The translations under genes were made by a program, and so were the position numbers. From assembly GCA_038258185.1 (NCBI GenBank), contig JBBSQD010000001.1, positions 26,820 to 90,819 on the forward strand: a stretch of 64,000 nucleotides of DNA. The letters run 5' to 3'. The notes under the pieces were generated by a model that saw nothing but the letters and a program-made list of their open reading frames with translations, did no database searches and was not told where the DNA came from. This stretch comes from JAIOHN01 sp038258185. Its GTDB lineage: Bacteria; Chloroflexota; Anaerolineae; Aggregatilineales; Phototrophicaceae. Positions 9,175 through 16,591 of the stretch are shown here, one piece after another; the stretch's first letter is position 1; each line of letters starts with the position of its first letter.

Positions 9175-9201
9175 GAAACTTCGTGTGCGTTAATGTATAC
9201 A
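9173..9201 (+). promoter_or_regulatory. sigma70-type promoter for the Glu/Thr-rich lipoprotein
   Basis: The -35 TTGAAA (9173-9178) and -10 TATACA (9196-9201) are separated by exactly 17 bp, each one base from consensus, and lie 50 bp upstream of the GTG start at 9251. Confidence 0.5.
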
Positions 9202-9250
9202 CCTATGGTAAATTCGTAACACATATTATTGGCGGACAGGAGCAGGGTTT

Positions 9251-10180
9251 GTGACCAGGTTAATGCAATTTACACTCATGATGATTGCAGGCGCTTTCGT
9301 GCTGGCGGGGTGCAGCCCTGCTGGGCCAGTACGCAGTTTTACCGTTGGCAACGAAATCGCCTCGTATGATTTTTCTGAAGCAAATACCTTTGAGGAAGGC
9401 GCTTACAACGCGGCTTCGCTGAGTATCGCTGATGGCGTGTATCTCATCCGGCTGGAACAGGGCGATAACGAACTGTGGTGGGGACAGTGGGGCGATACGC
9501 TGGGGGACGTGGTGATTGATGCCGATGTCCAGCAGACCAGCGAACGCAACGAAAATGCCTTTGGAATCGGCTGCCGTATGGCCGGTGCTGTCGGCCAGAT
9601 GGTCGAGCTTGACCCGACCTTAGCCGCGATTGCCAGTGGTGAATCCACACCAGAGGCGACTGTCGAAGCAACCAGTGAAGCCACAGAGGAAGCTACCGAA
9701 GAATCAACGGCTGAGGCAACCGAAGCAGTGATGGAAGAAGCGACTGAAGCCGCAACGGAAGTAGCTGAAGAAGCTACCGCTGAAGCAACAGAAGAATTTG
9801 AAGAAGGCGCGGTTTCCGAGGCACCGGAAGGTTCTGTGCTGGAGAATACGCCTGATGGAGATGGTTATCTGTTCCTGATTCAGGGGAATGGTCAGTTTGC
9901 CATCATGCGGGCGCGTGGCCGCGATGTCCAGCCACTGGTGGAATGGACCCAAAGCGACAAGATCACGCAGGGGCAGGAAGTCAACGAACTGCGTGCGGTA
10001 TGCGTCGGCGATTATCTGGCCTTCTATGCCAACGGCGAATTTCTGGCGGATGCCACCGACGATACTTTCAGTGAGGGTCAGGTTGGCCTGATGGCCAGTG
10101 CCGCGACCCGCCTGGGTGTCAGCGTCGAATTTGATAATGTGGTGGTGAGTGCCGCGCTTCCCGGCGCCGACGCAGAATAA
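9251..10180 (+). CDS. lipoprotein with Glu/Ala/Thr-rich linker and LamG-like domain
   Basis: A 309-residue lipoprotein with signal peptide and lipobox LAGC (Cys21). Two parts of a beta-sandwich surround a 55-residue low-complexity linker made of ATEE/EAT repeats (about residues 133-190). The flanking parts (FEEGAYNAASLSIADGVYLI; LRAVCVGDYLAFYANGEF; FDNVVVS) look like a concanavalin/LamG-like carbohydrate-binding fold, as in family-16 glycan-binding lipoproteins. The linker sits inside the sandwich, so it may form an exposed acidic loop. The GTG start at 9251 follows a CAGGAG site. Expression is probably controlled by the palindrome at 9155. The ligand is unknown. Confidence 0.78.
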   Translation: MTRLMQFTLMMIAGAFVLAGCSPAGPVRSFTVGNEIASYDFSEANTFEEGAYNAASLSIADGVYLIRLEQGDNELWWGQWGDTLGDVVIDADVQQTSERNENAFGIGCRMAGAVGQMVELDPTLAAIASGESTPEATVEATSEATEEATEESTAEATEAVMEEATEAATEVAEEATAEATEEFEEGAVSEAPEGSVLENTPDGDGYLFLIQGNGQFAIMRARGRDVQPLVEWTQSDKITQGQEVNELRAVCVGDYLAFYANGEFLADATDDTFSEGQVGLMASAATRLGVSVEFDNVVVSAALPGADAE

Positions 10181-10197
10181 CTCCAACTGTATATGAC

Positions 10198-10222
10198 ATG
10201 GGGGAGTGTCAAACTCCCCCAT
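10198..10222 (+). terminator. hairpin after the Glu/Thr-rich lipoprotein gene
   Basis: ATGGGGGAGT (10198-10207) pairs with its complement (10213-10222) around a 5-base loop, 17 bp past the stop codon. The stem is strong, but no T run follows. Confidence 0.5.
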
Positions 10223-10295
10223 AACCAACCCTTATGGTATCAACAGGCAAATTGAATATACTGGTAAATATCGTTTTTAGCGTTAAGGAGGCACC

Positions 10296-11153
10296 ATGTG
10301 GCCAGCGGATAAGGTAAGTGCTAATGGGATTCAACTGCATTACTATCGCACCGGCGGTGATAAACCGTCGGTCTTACTGGCGCATGGCTTCTCTGATAAT
10401 GCGCTGTGCTGGACGCCGATTGCCCAGGCGCTGGAAGCGGATTACGATGTCATCCTGTATGATGCGCGCGGACATGGTCAATCCAGCGGGCCAGAAAGCG
10501 GTTTTGCCGATGAGCAGCAGGCCGATGATCTGGCGGGCTTAATCACCGCGCTGGGACTGGATAAGCCGGTGGTGATCGGACACTCTATGGGTGCGAGGAC
10601 AGCAGCGATTGCTGCGGGAAGGCATCCGCAGCTTATCCGCGCTGTCATCCTTGAAGACCCGCCGTGGTTTGACAGTTGGTCTACTCAGGCCGATATTGAT
10701 GCCTATCTCGAAGAACTGAAAAATAATCAACCTTCGCTGGAAGATAATCGGTTTAAGTCCTGGTTGACAGAGGTCGATACGATACCGGTCGAGGAGCTTG
10801 AAGCCCAATGCCGTGCGGATAACACCGACTGGCCGGAAGGCGAATTTGAGCCGTGGGCGGTGTCCAAGCATCAGTTCAACATGCAGATCTTTGATGTGAT
10901 TGACCGTGATAAAAAATTGTCGCCGTTGTGGCCGCAAACGGCAGCGGCCATCACCTGTCCGGCCTTATTGATTACCGCAGAGGTCGAGCGCGGTGCGCTG
11001 GTTACGCCGGAACTGGCGGCGGAGTTTACTGAGAGGGTACCGACTGCACGATCTGTCCATATTGCGGATGCGGGGCATAGCATCCGACGCAATCAGTATG
11101 CTGCTTATGTCGCCATCGTGCGTGAATTTTTAAGCGAGATTTATGCCTCATGA
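10296..11153 (+). CDS. alpha/beta-fold hydrolase
   Basis: A 285-residue soluble hydrolase. The oxyanion-region motif is LAHGFSDN, the strand before the nucleophile reads LYDARGHGQSS, the nucleophile elbow is GHSMGA (Ser near residue 101), and the catalytic His lies in ADAGHSIRR near the C-terminus. The Asp is probably in the PALLITAEVERGALVTPE region. The family includes esterases, epoxide hydrolases and C-C hydrolases, and the substrate cannot be assigned. AAGGAGG seven bases before the ATG gives a strong ribosome-binding site. The next gene overlaps by 4 bp and is therefore probably translationally coupled. Confidence 0.85.
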   Translation: MWPADKVSANGIQLHYYRTGGDKPSVLLAHGFSDNALCWTPIAQALEADYDVILYDARGHGQSSGPESGFADEQQADDLAGLITALGLDKPVVIGHSMGARTAAIAAGRHPQLIRAVILEDPPWFDSWSTQADIDAYLEELKNNQPSLEDNRFKSWLTEVDTIPVEELEAQCRADNTDWPEGEFEPWAVSKHQFNMQIFDVIDRDKKLSPLWPQTAAAITCPALLITAEVERGALVTPELAAEFTERVPTARSVHIADAGHSIRRNQYAAYVAIVREFLSEIYAS

Positions 11154-11632
11154 TGTACGAAATCCACCTCTACGTGCCCAAAACCGGCAAGATGACTCCA
11201 TCGATGCTGGAATGGCTGTATCAGAATGGACAAAGTGAGGATCAGCCGGAAGTCTACTGGCCAGTGCGCAAAATCAAGCCGCGTGCGCTGGCACGGCTGA
11301 TGCTGCGTCTTGACCGCGCCTTGATTCCCTATGCTGCCGCCGGGAATGACGTCGAGCTGCATTATCCCCATAACGACATGGGCATTGTGCTGTATATCCA
11401 TGAACGCGGCGTGATTATCTTCTTTCCGTACATGGCCTATGGAACCTATTCGCGGATTATCCTGGGCATTACCTATACCTACATCCGCTATCTGTACGAC
11501 GCAGCAGGTTTCTGGAGCTTTGACCCTCAGCTTAACGTGCTGTCCTTCGCCGATGATTACCAGTCGATTGAGGACACTGCGCTGTTGATGGACAGAATTA
11601 TGCCCAAGATGCTACCGGAGCAGAACAGCTAG
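11150..11632 (+). CDS. conserved hypothetical protein coupled to the hydrolase
   Basis: A 160-residue protein that I do not recognise. It is soluble, rich in Tyr and aromatic residues, and has a mixed alpha/beta pattern (VELHYPHNDMGIVLYIHERG, YSRIILGITYTYIRYLYDAA). No catalytic motif, signal peptide or membrane segment is clear. It starts four bases before the end of the hydrolase gene (ATGA overlap), so the two are likely translated together. Its stop overlaps the converging DUF89 gene by four bases. Confidence 0.6.
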   Translation: MMYEIHLYVPKTGKMTPSMLEWLYQNGQSEDQPEVYWPVRKIKPRALARLMLRLDRALIPYAAAGNDVELHYPHNDMGIVLYIHERGVIIFFPYMAYGTYSRIILGITYTYIRYLYDAAGFWSFDPQLNVLSFADDYQSIEDTALLMDRIMPKMLPEQNS

Positions 11633-12780
11633 AGACGCGCCTGCAACACGCCGCGTTTGCCATTGACGCGCCACTGGCTGTCGATAGTATCCAATATCTC
11701 CGCCAGTCCGGTGGGCAGGCCGACAATCGTGTCGCTTTTCATCGAGCGCAGGGCGGTCACTGGCGCGGGAAAATAACTGACGACATCCGCAAACGGCGTG
11801 TCCGGCAGCCACAGCGCATCATCCACCAGACGGCGATAATTGGCATCCCCTTTGACAAACACCATGCGCGCATCCTGCAAAATCGTCGTGATGCGTGTCG
11901 GCATATCGCGCATCAGCAGTGTGCTGTTCCAGTAAAAATCAGGGATAAGGCGCAGACGCGCCTGTTCAGCGGCGGTGTGCAGCCGTTGACCGAGTTCGGC
12001 TAATGCTGGTTTTTCATGATCTTCCAGCCGCTGGATCAATTCCCAGGTATCGCTCACCGTCGCGTCACTGACAAAAGTCGGGTGCATTTTCAGATGCAGA
12101 TAGACGCTGTCGGTCACATCGCGCAGCAGCGCATCCACCAGCACCAGATCCATCGCCAGTTCGGTGCCGGTATTGTCGATAATAAAATGGATCGCGCCAT
12201 CTGTACGCAGCAGATGCGGCACAATCTGGTCGCGGTCATCGGCCAGCAGATCGTCATCTGTAGCATGGCTGCCATGCGCCATTGACGCGGCGAAACTCAG
12301 ATCAATGCGGTTGCCCCACAGATCAAACGCCAATAGTTCGGATAAGCGCTCTTCCAGCGAACCTTCCGCACTCAGCGCGGTTTCGACCAGTTCCCACAGT
12401 TTCGGGCTGGCGAGTTCTTCCTGCTTTTTGGCCGTAAACGGATCACGTCCGGTTTCCCACCAGCGCACCGCCTCGATCAGCAAGCGGTAAAAATATACCT
12501 CGGCATAGAACCATTCAGTATTGAGCCAGGTGTCACCCGCATGGGTCTGATACGCCGCCAGCCAGCTATCATAATCCGGCGCGGGCAGTTGCAGCGCCGG
12601 GATCGGCGCGTTATTTTCCATACCGTCGCGCAGTTCATCCAGCGCATGATGAATGATGGGCGAAAAGCCGGGGTTAAATTTCTGCGTGTCGCGGATAATA
12701 TCCGGCACACGGACGCGCATGGTGTTGTGGGCAAAGGCATTGCTGGTGTCAGTGCGAATCATGGGTGGTCGGGCGATCAT
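11629..12780 (-). CDS. ARMT1/DUF89 damage-control phosphatase family protein
   Basis: A 383-residue protein matching the DUF89 family, metal-dependent phosphatases that remove damaged sugar phosphates. The family motifs are present: FIIDNTGTELAMDL (Asp-Asn metal ligands), MVFVKGDANYRRLVDD, and ALRSMKSDTIVGLP near the C-terminus. An N-terminal helical domain precedes the catalytic core, as in the ARMT1-like subgroup. The start at 12780 is preferred over the in-frame ATG at 12861 because AAAGG lies six bases upstream and the protein then begins just before the conserved helix. It lies 47 bp downstream of the glycosyltransferase on the same strand, so the two may be co-transcribed. Confidence 0.82.
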   Translation of the reverse strand: MIARPPMIRTDTSNAFAHNTMRVRVPDIIRDTQKFNPGFSPIIHHALDELRDGMENNAPIPALQLPAPDYDSWLAAYQTHAGDTWLNTEWFYAEVYFYRLLIEAVRWWETGRDPFTAKKQEELASPKLWELVETALSAEGSLEERLSELLAFDLWGNRIDLSFAASMAHGSHATDDDLLADDRDQIVPHLLRTDGAIHFIIDNTGTELAMDLVLVDALLRDVTDSVYLHLKMHPTFVSDATVSDTWELIQRLEDHEKPALAELGQRLHTAAEQARLRLIPDFYWNSTLLMRDMPTRITTILQDARMVFVKGDANYRRLVDDALWLPDTPFADVVSYFPAPVTALRSMKSDTIVGLPTGLAEILDTIDSQWRVNGKRGVLQARL

Positions 12781-12826
12781 GTGGAGCCTTTCGGGTGCAT
12801 CAGGGTCAGGTGAGTAAACGCGATTT

Positions 12827-13966
12827 TCAGCGTGAATCCGGCAACGCCATGACCTGTTCATACACGGCGAGCGTTTCCTTGGCGGTTTTGCGCCAGTTGT
12901 AGCGTGTGACCTGCGCCAGCCCGTTATTGATCTGGGTCTGGCGCAGCGGTTCCTGGTTCAGCAGGGCAATGATCGCCCCGGCCATTTCCCGCGCACTGCC
13001 GGGACTGACCAGAAAGGCCGCATCGCCGACAATCTCTGGGATGGACGAAACTTCATTGGCGACAACCGGTGTGCCACAGGCCATCGCTTCGATAATCGGC
13101 AGGCCGAAGCCCTCGTAGCGTGTGGGGAAAACAAATACTTTCGCCAGCCGCATCACTGAGGGTTTATCGGCCTCATCGACAAAGCCAATCCACTGAATGT
13201 CCTCGGCAATATCCAGATCAGCTGCGTACTGGCGCATATCGGGGAACATCGGGCTGCCCCATTGCGGCTCTTTGCCGGCGATGACCAGCGGCACGCCTTC
13301 CTGTTTCAGATAAGAATAGGCCAGCAGCAGTTGATTGACCTGTTTGCGCACGTCAAAGCCACCCAGATACAGTACAAATTCATCCGGCAGATTATATTTT
13401 TGCCGTACTGCTTCGTCGCGTTCCCGTCCCATGCGTGGATGAAACGCCTCATCCGGCGCCAGATAGATCGGCGTGATCATCTCTTCGGGGATGTCCAGAT
13501 ATTCGATAATATCCAGCTTGGAGGCATGGCTGAGGGTGATAATATGTGCTGATCCGCGCACGGTAGCGCTGACCAGTGAGGTATATAAGCGTCCGGCAAA
13601 GCCGCGCGAATACTCTGGGAGCACCAGCGGGATGACATCTAAAACGGAAGTCACCAGCCGCGCCGGAGAGCTTAATGGCGAACCCCAGTACGGTACATGC
13701 GCGATATCCGCGCCGACCTGTGCCACCATGCGCGGATAGGTCCGTTGCTCAAACAGCACTTTGCCCAGGTTCCCCCCCATGCCGGTTGTGTGGACGACAT
13801 TCACGCCGTCCGGGACACCCTGAGGTGTGGTCACATGCGGCGGCAAAATCAGGCTGAGTTCGAGTTCAGGGGCGGCGCGGCGCAGATGAGTCAGCAGGCG
13901 TTCAGTATATTGGCCGCTGCCAGTGGTCGGCTGATCCCAGAACCAGCCGTTAAAAGCGATGTGCAT
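12827..13966 (-). CDS. GT4-family glycosyltransferase
   Basis: A 379-residue GT-B glycosyltransferase. The N-terminal acceptor domain opens MHIAFNGWFWDQPTTGSGQYTERLL with a Gly-rich loop. The donor domain contains VLYLGGFDVRKQVNQLLLAY and the E-x7-E motif EGFGLPIIE near residue 287, followed by MACGTPVVANEVSSIPEIVGDAA. These fix it as a retaining GT4 enzyme that transfers a sugar from a nucleotide donor, most often mannose or glucose to a glycan or lipid. Acceptor and sugar are not readable. There is no signal peptide, so it acts on the cytoplasmic side. The DUF89 gene follows downstream. Confidence 0.88.
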   Translation of the reverse strand: MHIAFNGWFWDQPTTGSGQYTERLLTHLRRAAPELELSLILPPHVTTPQGVPDGVNVVHTTGMGGNLGKVLFEQRTYPRMVAQVGADIAHVPYWGSPLSSPARLVTSVLDVIPLVLPEYSRGFAGRLYTSLVSATVRGSAHIITLSHASKLDIIEYLDIPEEMITPIYLAPDEAFHPRMGRERDEAVRQKYNLPDEFVLYLGGFDVRKQVNQLLLAYSYLKQEGVPLVIAGKEPQWGSPMFPDMRQYAADLDIAEDIQWIGFVDEADKPSVMRLAKVFVFPTRYEGFGLPIIEAMACGTPVVANEVSSIPEIVGDAAFLVSPGSAREMAGAIIALLNQEPLRQTQINNGLAQVTRYNWRKTAKETLAVYEQVMALPDSR

Positions 13967-14029
13967 GGGAGATGAACCTTTCAGGGTGCCTGTGGGTGCG
14001 CATTACCACCGGGGCGAATACGAGCACAG

Positions 14030-14455
14030 CTACTTACATTCCTGGCATAACCCGTAAAATTCTAACAGGTGGCCGGTCAGGTGTACATTCAATTTGTTTT
14101 CCAGCTCCGCTTCCAGCCGTTCCAGATGGCATTCATCAAATTCGATCACCCGATTACAGTTGGTACAGATGATGTGATGATGGTGACCGTTGGGCAGCAT
14201 CACATAGGTCGGCGTGACGCTGCTGTCGATAAAGGTGGGGCGGATAATGGACAGCCGTGTAAATAACTCCAGCGTGCGGAAAATACTCGCTCGTCCGATG
14301 CTGGGGTCCATACGCATGACCTCATCCAGAATTTGCGTAGAGGTTAAATGCCCATCATATGTTTCCAGCACCTGGAGGATCGTCAACCGGGCGTTAGTCA
14401 GTTTATAACCCGCGTTACGCAGGCGCAGCGCACGGGGACTCAGTTCTTCAGACAT
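14030..14455 (-). CDS. zur: Fur-family regulator, probably Zur
   Basis: A 141-residue Fur-family repressor. The winged-helix domain (about residues 1-85) contains RLTILQVLETYDGHLTSTQIL and SIGRASIFRTLELF. The C-terminal metal domain has HHHHIICTNCNRVIEF and a second Cys pair in LCQEC, so the structural zinc site is complete. It is assigned to zinc rather than iron because it is divergent from a zinc-type binding protein with a His/Glu-rich loop and shares with it an 83-bp regulatory region containing dyads. Metal and target are therefore inferred from context. Confidence 0.8.
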   Translation of the reverse strand: MSEELSPRALRLRNAGYKLTNARLTILQVLETYDGHLTSTQILDEVMRMDPSIGRASIFRTLELFTRLSIIRPTFIDSSVTPTYVMLPNGHHHHIICTNCNRVIEFDECHLERLEAELENKLNVHLTGHLLEFYGLCQECK

Positions 14456-14465
14456 GGATCAATCC

Positions 14466-14512
14466 TTGACAACCATTTCTAATTGAGATAACGTATCATT
14501 TACTAATGAGAT
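14466..14512. promoter_or_regulatory. divergent zur/znuA operator-promoter region
   Basis: TTGACA at 14466-14471 is a good -35 toward znuA. Two overlapping dyads follow: GATA-ACG-TATC (14487-14497) and TCATT-TACT-AATGA (14496-14509). Fur-family operators are AT-rich dyads of this general kind, so these are likely Zur sites controlling both genes. Confidence 0.45.
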
Positions 14513-14538
14513 CCAGTATCAATACAATGGAGACACCT

Positions 14539-15543
14539 GTGAAACGCTATCTCTTACTCATTCTACTCGTTTTTGTGGTCATTACGCCTGTTCAGGCACA
14601 AACCCCGCCCTTACAAGTGCTGACTACCACCACTATTATCGCAGATATCGCCAAGAATGTCGGCGGCGAACTGGTTGAGGTGACTTCGCTGGTACCAGCG
14701 GATGCCGATATTCATGCGTTCCAGCCGGTGCCGCAGGATGTCGCCCGCGTTGCCGATGCCGATCTGGTGCTGATTAACGGCGCTGGTCTGGAAGGTTTTC
14801 TGAGCGGGTTGATCGAAAACGCGGCAGAGGTACAGGTCGTTACGATTTCGGACGGCATTGAAGTGCTGCCATTTGGTGAGGAACATGATCACGAAGCCGA
14901 AGAAGATCATGCCGATGATGAGCATCTTGGTGTACTGGGAGTTGACGCAGAATGCGAAGGCGAGGAACACGAAGAAGCTGAAGAGCATGAGGGCGAAGAG
15001 CATGACCATGGCGCCTGTGACCCGCATTTCTGGACGGACCCGAATAATGTCATGATCTGGGCGGGAAATATCGCGGAAGCGTTCGCTACGGCTGACTCGG
15101 CCAATGCCGAGATCTATCGTGCTAATGCAGAAGCTTATCAGTCCGAACTGGCCGCGCTGGATGCTGAATTGAAAACACTGGTGGATACGCTGCCCGAAAA
15201 CCAGCGGATTATCGTCACCAATCATGAATTTCTCGCCTATTTCGCGCATCATTACGGCTTTGAGGTTGTCGGCACGGTGATCCCAAGCGTGACTACACTG
15301 GCGGAGCCTTCGCCGCAGGATGTGGCCGCGCTGATCGAAACGGTTCGCGCAGAAGGTGTGCAGGCGATTTTTGCAGAAGTGTCCGACCCCGGCCGGCTGG
15401 CGCAGATTGTCGCGGCGGATGCTGGAGATATTGCGGTGGTTTCGCTCTACAGCGATTCACTCAGCAGCACGGACGGCCCCGCCGCGACTTATCTGGATTA
15501 TCTCCGTTACAATACCGAGGCGATTATCACCGCGCTGAGTTAA
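14539..15543 (+). CDS. znuA: zinc ABC transporter substrate-binding protein
   Basis: A 334-residue cluster A-I metal-binding protein with signal peptide (VKRYLLLILLVFVVITPVQA). Family landmarks are TTTIIADIAKNVGGELVEV, VPADADIHAFQPVPQDVARVADADLVL, DPHFWTDPNNVM, VTNHEFLAYFAHHYGF and IFAEVSDPGR. They supply the His, His and Glu/Asp metal ligands. A long acidic His-rich loop (about residues 115-165, with two Cys) precedes DPHFW, as in ZnuA proteins that collect Zn(II). GTG at 14539 is chosen because GGAG lies six bases upstream. The in-frame ATG at 14506 lies within the operator dyad and has no such site. The ATPase gene follows after a hairpin, but no permease gene is present. Confidence 0.85.
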   Translation: MKRYLLLILLVFVVITPVQAQTPPLQVLTTTTIIADIAKNVGGELVEVTSLVPADADIHAFQPVPQDVARVADADLVLINGAGLEGFLSGLIENAAEVQVVTISDGIEVLPFGEEHDHEAEEDHADDEHLGVLGVDAECEGEEHEEAEEHEGEEHDHGACDPHFWTDPNNVMIWAGNIAEAFATADSANAEIYRANAEAYQSELAALDAELKTLVDTLPENQRIIVTNHEFLAYFAHHYGFEVVGTVIPSVTTLAEPSPQDVAALIETVRAEGVQAIFAEVSDPGRLAQIVAADAGDIAVVSLYSDSLSSTDGPAATYLDYLRYNTEAIITALS

Positions 15544-15564
15544 ATACCCCGATCAAACGAAAGG

Positions 15565-15600
15565 CGGCGACTCCACACTACATCTGAGGTAAAGTCGCCG
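15565..15600 (+). terminator. dyad between znuA and the ABC ATPase gene
   Basis: CGGCGACT (15565-15572) and AGTCGCCG (15593-15600) form an 8-bp perfect stem with a 20-base loop, followed by TTAT. It could attenuate transcription between the binding protein and the ATPase. Confidence 0.4.
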
Positions 15601-15683
15601 TTATACTAAATGAATTCTACATCAAATAGCCAATCATCCCCTGATAACCGCCCCGGTAAACATCTGAAAGCAGAGAGGTTTTT

Positions 15684-16496
15684 ATGTCCGCTATCCATCT
15701 ACCCACCCGTGAAGATGCTCATCAGGCGACTCCTGCCGCAGCGACGGTTTTAGCGGTGCGTGACCTGACCGTGATTTATCAGGATGAACCGGCGATTGAG
15801 CATATCAGCCTGGATGTCCATGCCGGGGAACGCATCGCGGTGATCGGCCCTAATGGCGCGGGAAAATCCACGCTGATTAAGGCGATTATGGGGCTGGTGC
15901 AACCGCGCAGCGGCTCGATTGAACTGGTGCGCGGTGGTCGTGAGCGCTTGGGATATGTGCCGCAGTATGAAGCGGTCAACTGGGATTTTCCGGTGACGGT
16001 GCAGGATGTCGTGATGATGGGCTGCATCCGGCAGATTGGCTGGTTGCGCTGGCCGGGGAAACAGCAGCGGCAGATTGTGCAATCCGCGCTGGAACGGGTT
16101 GATCTGGCGGATTTTGCGACACGTCAGGTTGGTCAGCTCAGTGGCGGACAGCGTCGGCGCGTTTTTATCGCCCGCGCCTTAGCGCAACAGGCCGATATGC
16201 TCATTCTCGATGAGCCGTTCAGCGGCGTGGATGCCAGCGCCCAGCACAGCATGATGGACGTACTGGAATCGTTGCAGGCCGAGGGCATGACGATTATCCT
16301 TAGCACGCATGATCTCAATCTGGCGTTTCACCGTTTCGACAAAGTGCTGGCCATCAAACGCGAACTGATCGCTTACGGCCCGCCGGATGTGACCTATACG
16401 CCAGAAGTGCTGGCGCAGCTTTACGGCGGCAAACTGGCCGTGCTGGAAGATGGCCGCCAGGTGACGGTATTTATCGACGATCACGAATGCTGTTAG
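15684..16496 (+). CDS. znuC: metal-type ABC transporter ATP-binding protein
   Basis: A 270-residue ABC ATPase with all motifs intact: Walker A GPNGAGKSTL, Q-loop LGYVPQYEAVNWDFPVTV, signature QLSGGQRRRVFIARAL, Walker B MLILDEPFSGVDA and switch His in STHDLN. The Q-loop context (PQ-x-x-x-V/I-N/D-W-D/N-F-P-V-T-V) is typical of the ZnuC/MntB/TroB group, which energises zinc or manganese import. Its position after ZnuA supports zinc. The expected membrane partner (ZnuB) is not encoded next to it. The next gene is an unrelated lipoprotein, so the permease must be elsewhere or lost. Confidence 0.85.
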   Translation: MSAIHLPTREDAHQATPAAATVLAVRDLTVIYQDEPAIEHISLDVHAGERIAVIGPNGAGKSTLIKAIMGLVQPRSGSIELVRGGRERLGYVPQYEAVNWDFPVTVQDVVMMGCIRQIGWLRWPGKQQRQIVQSALERVDLADFATRQVGQLSGGQRRRVFIARALAQQADMLILDEPFSGVDASAQHSMMDVLESLQAEGMTIILSTHDLNLAFHRFDKVLAIKRELIAYGPPDVTYTPEVLAQLYGGKLAVLEDGRQVTVFIDDHECC

Positions 16497-16591
16497 CTGG
16501 CTGCGTAGGGTAAACAGCACGAAGACGTATGTGCCAGATGGACGCATCACCTCTATAATAACAAGGCAGATGACAACCACGGGGGTGCAGG

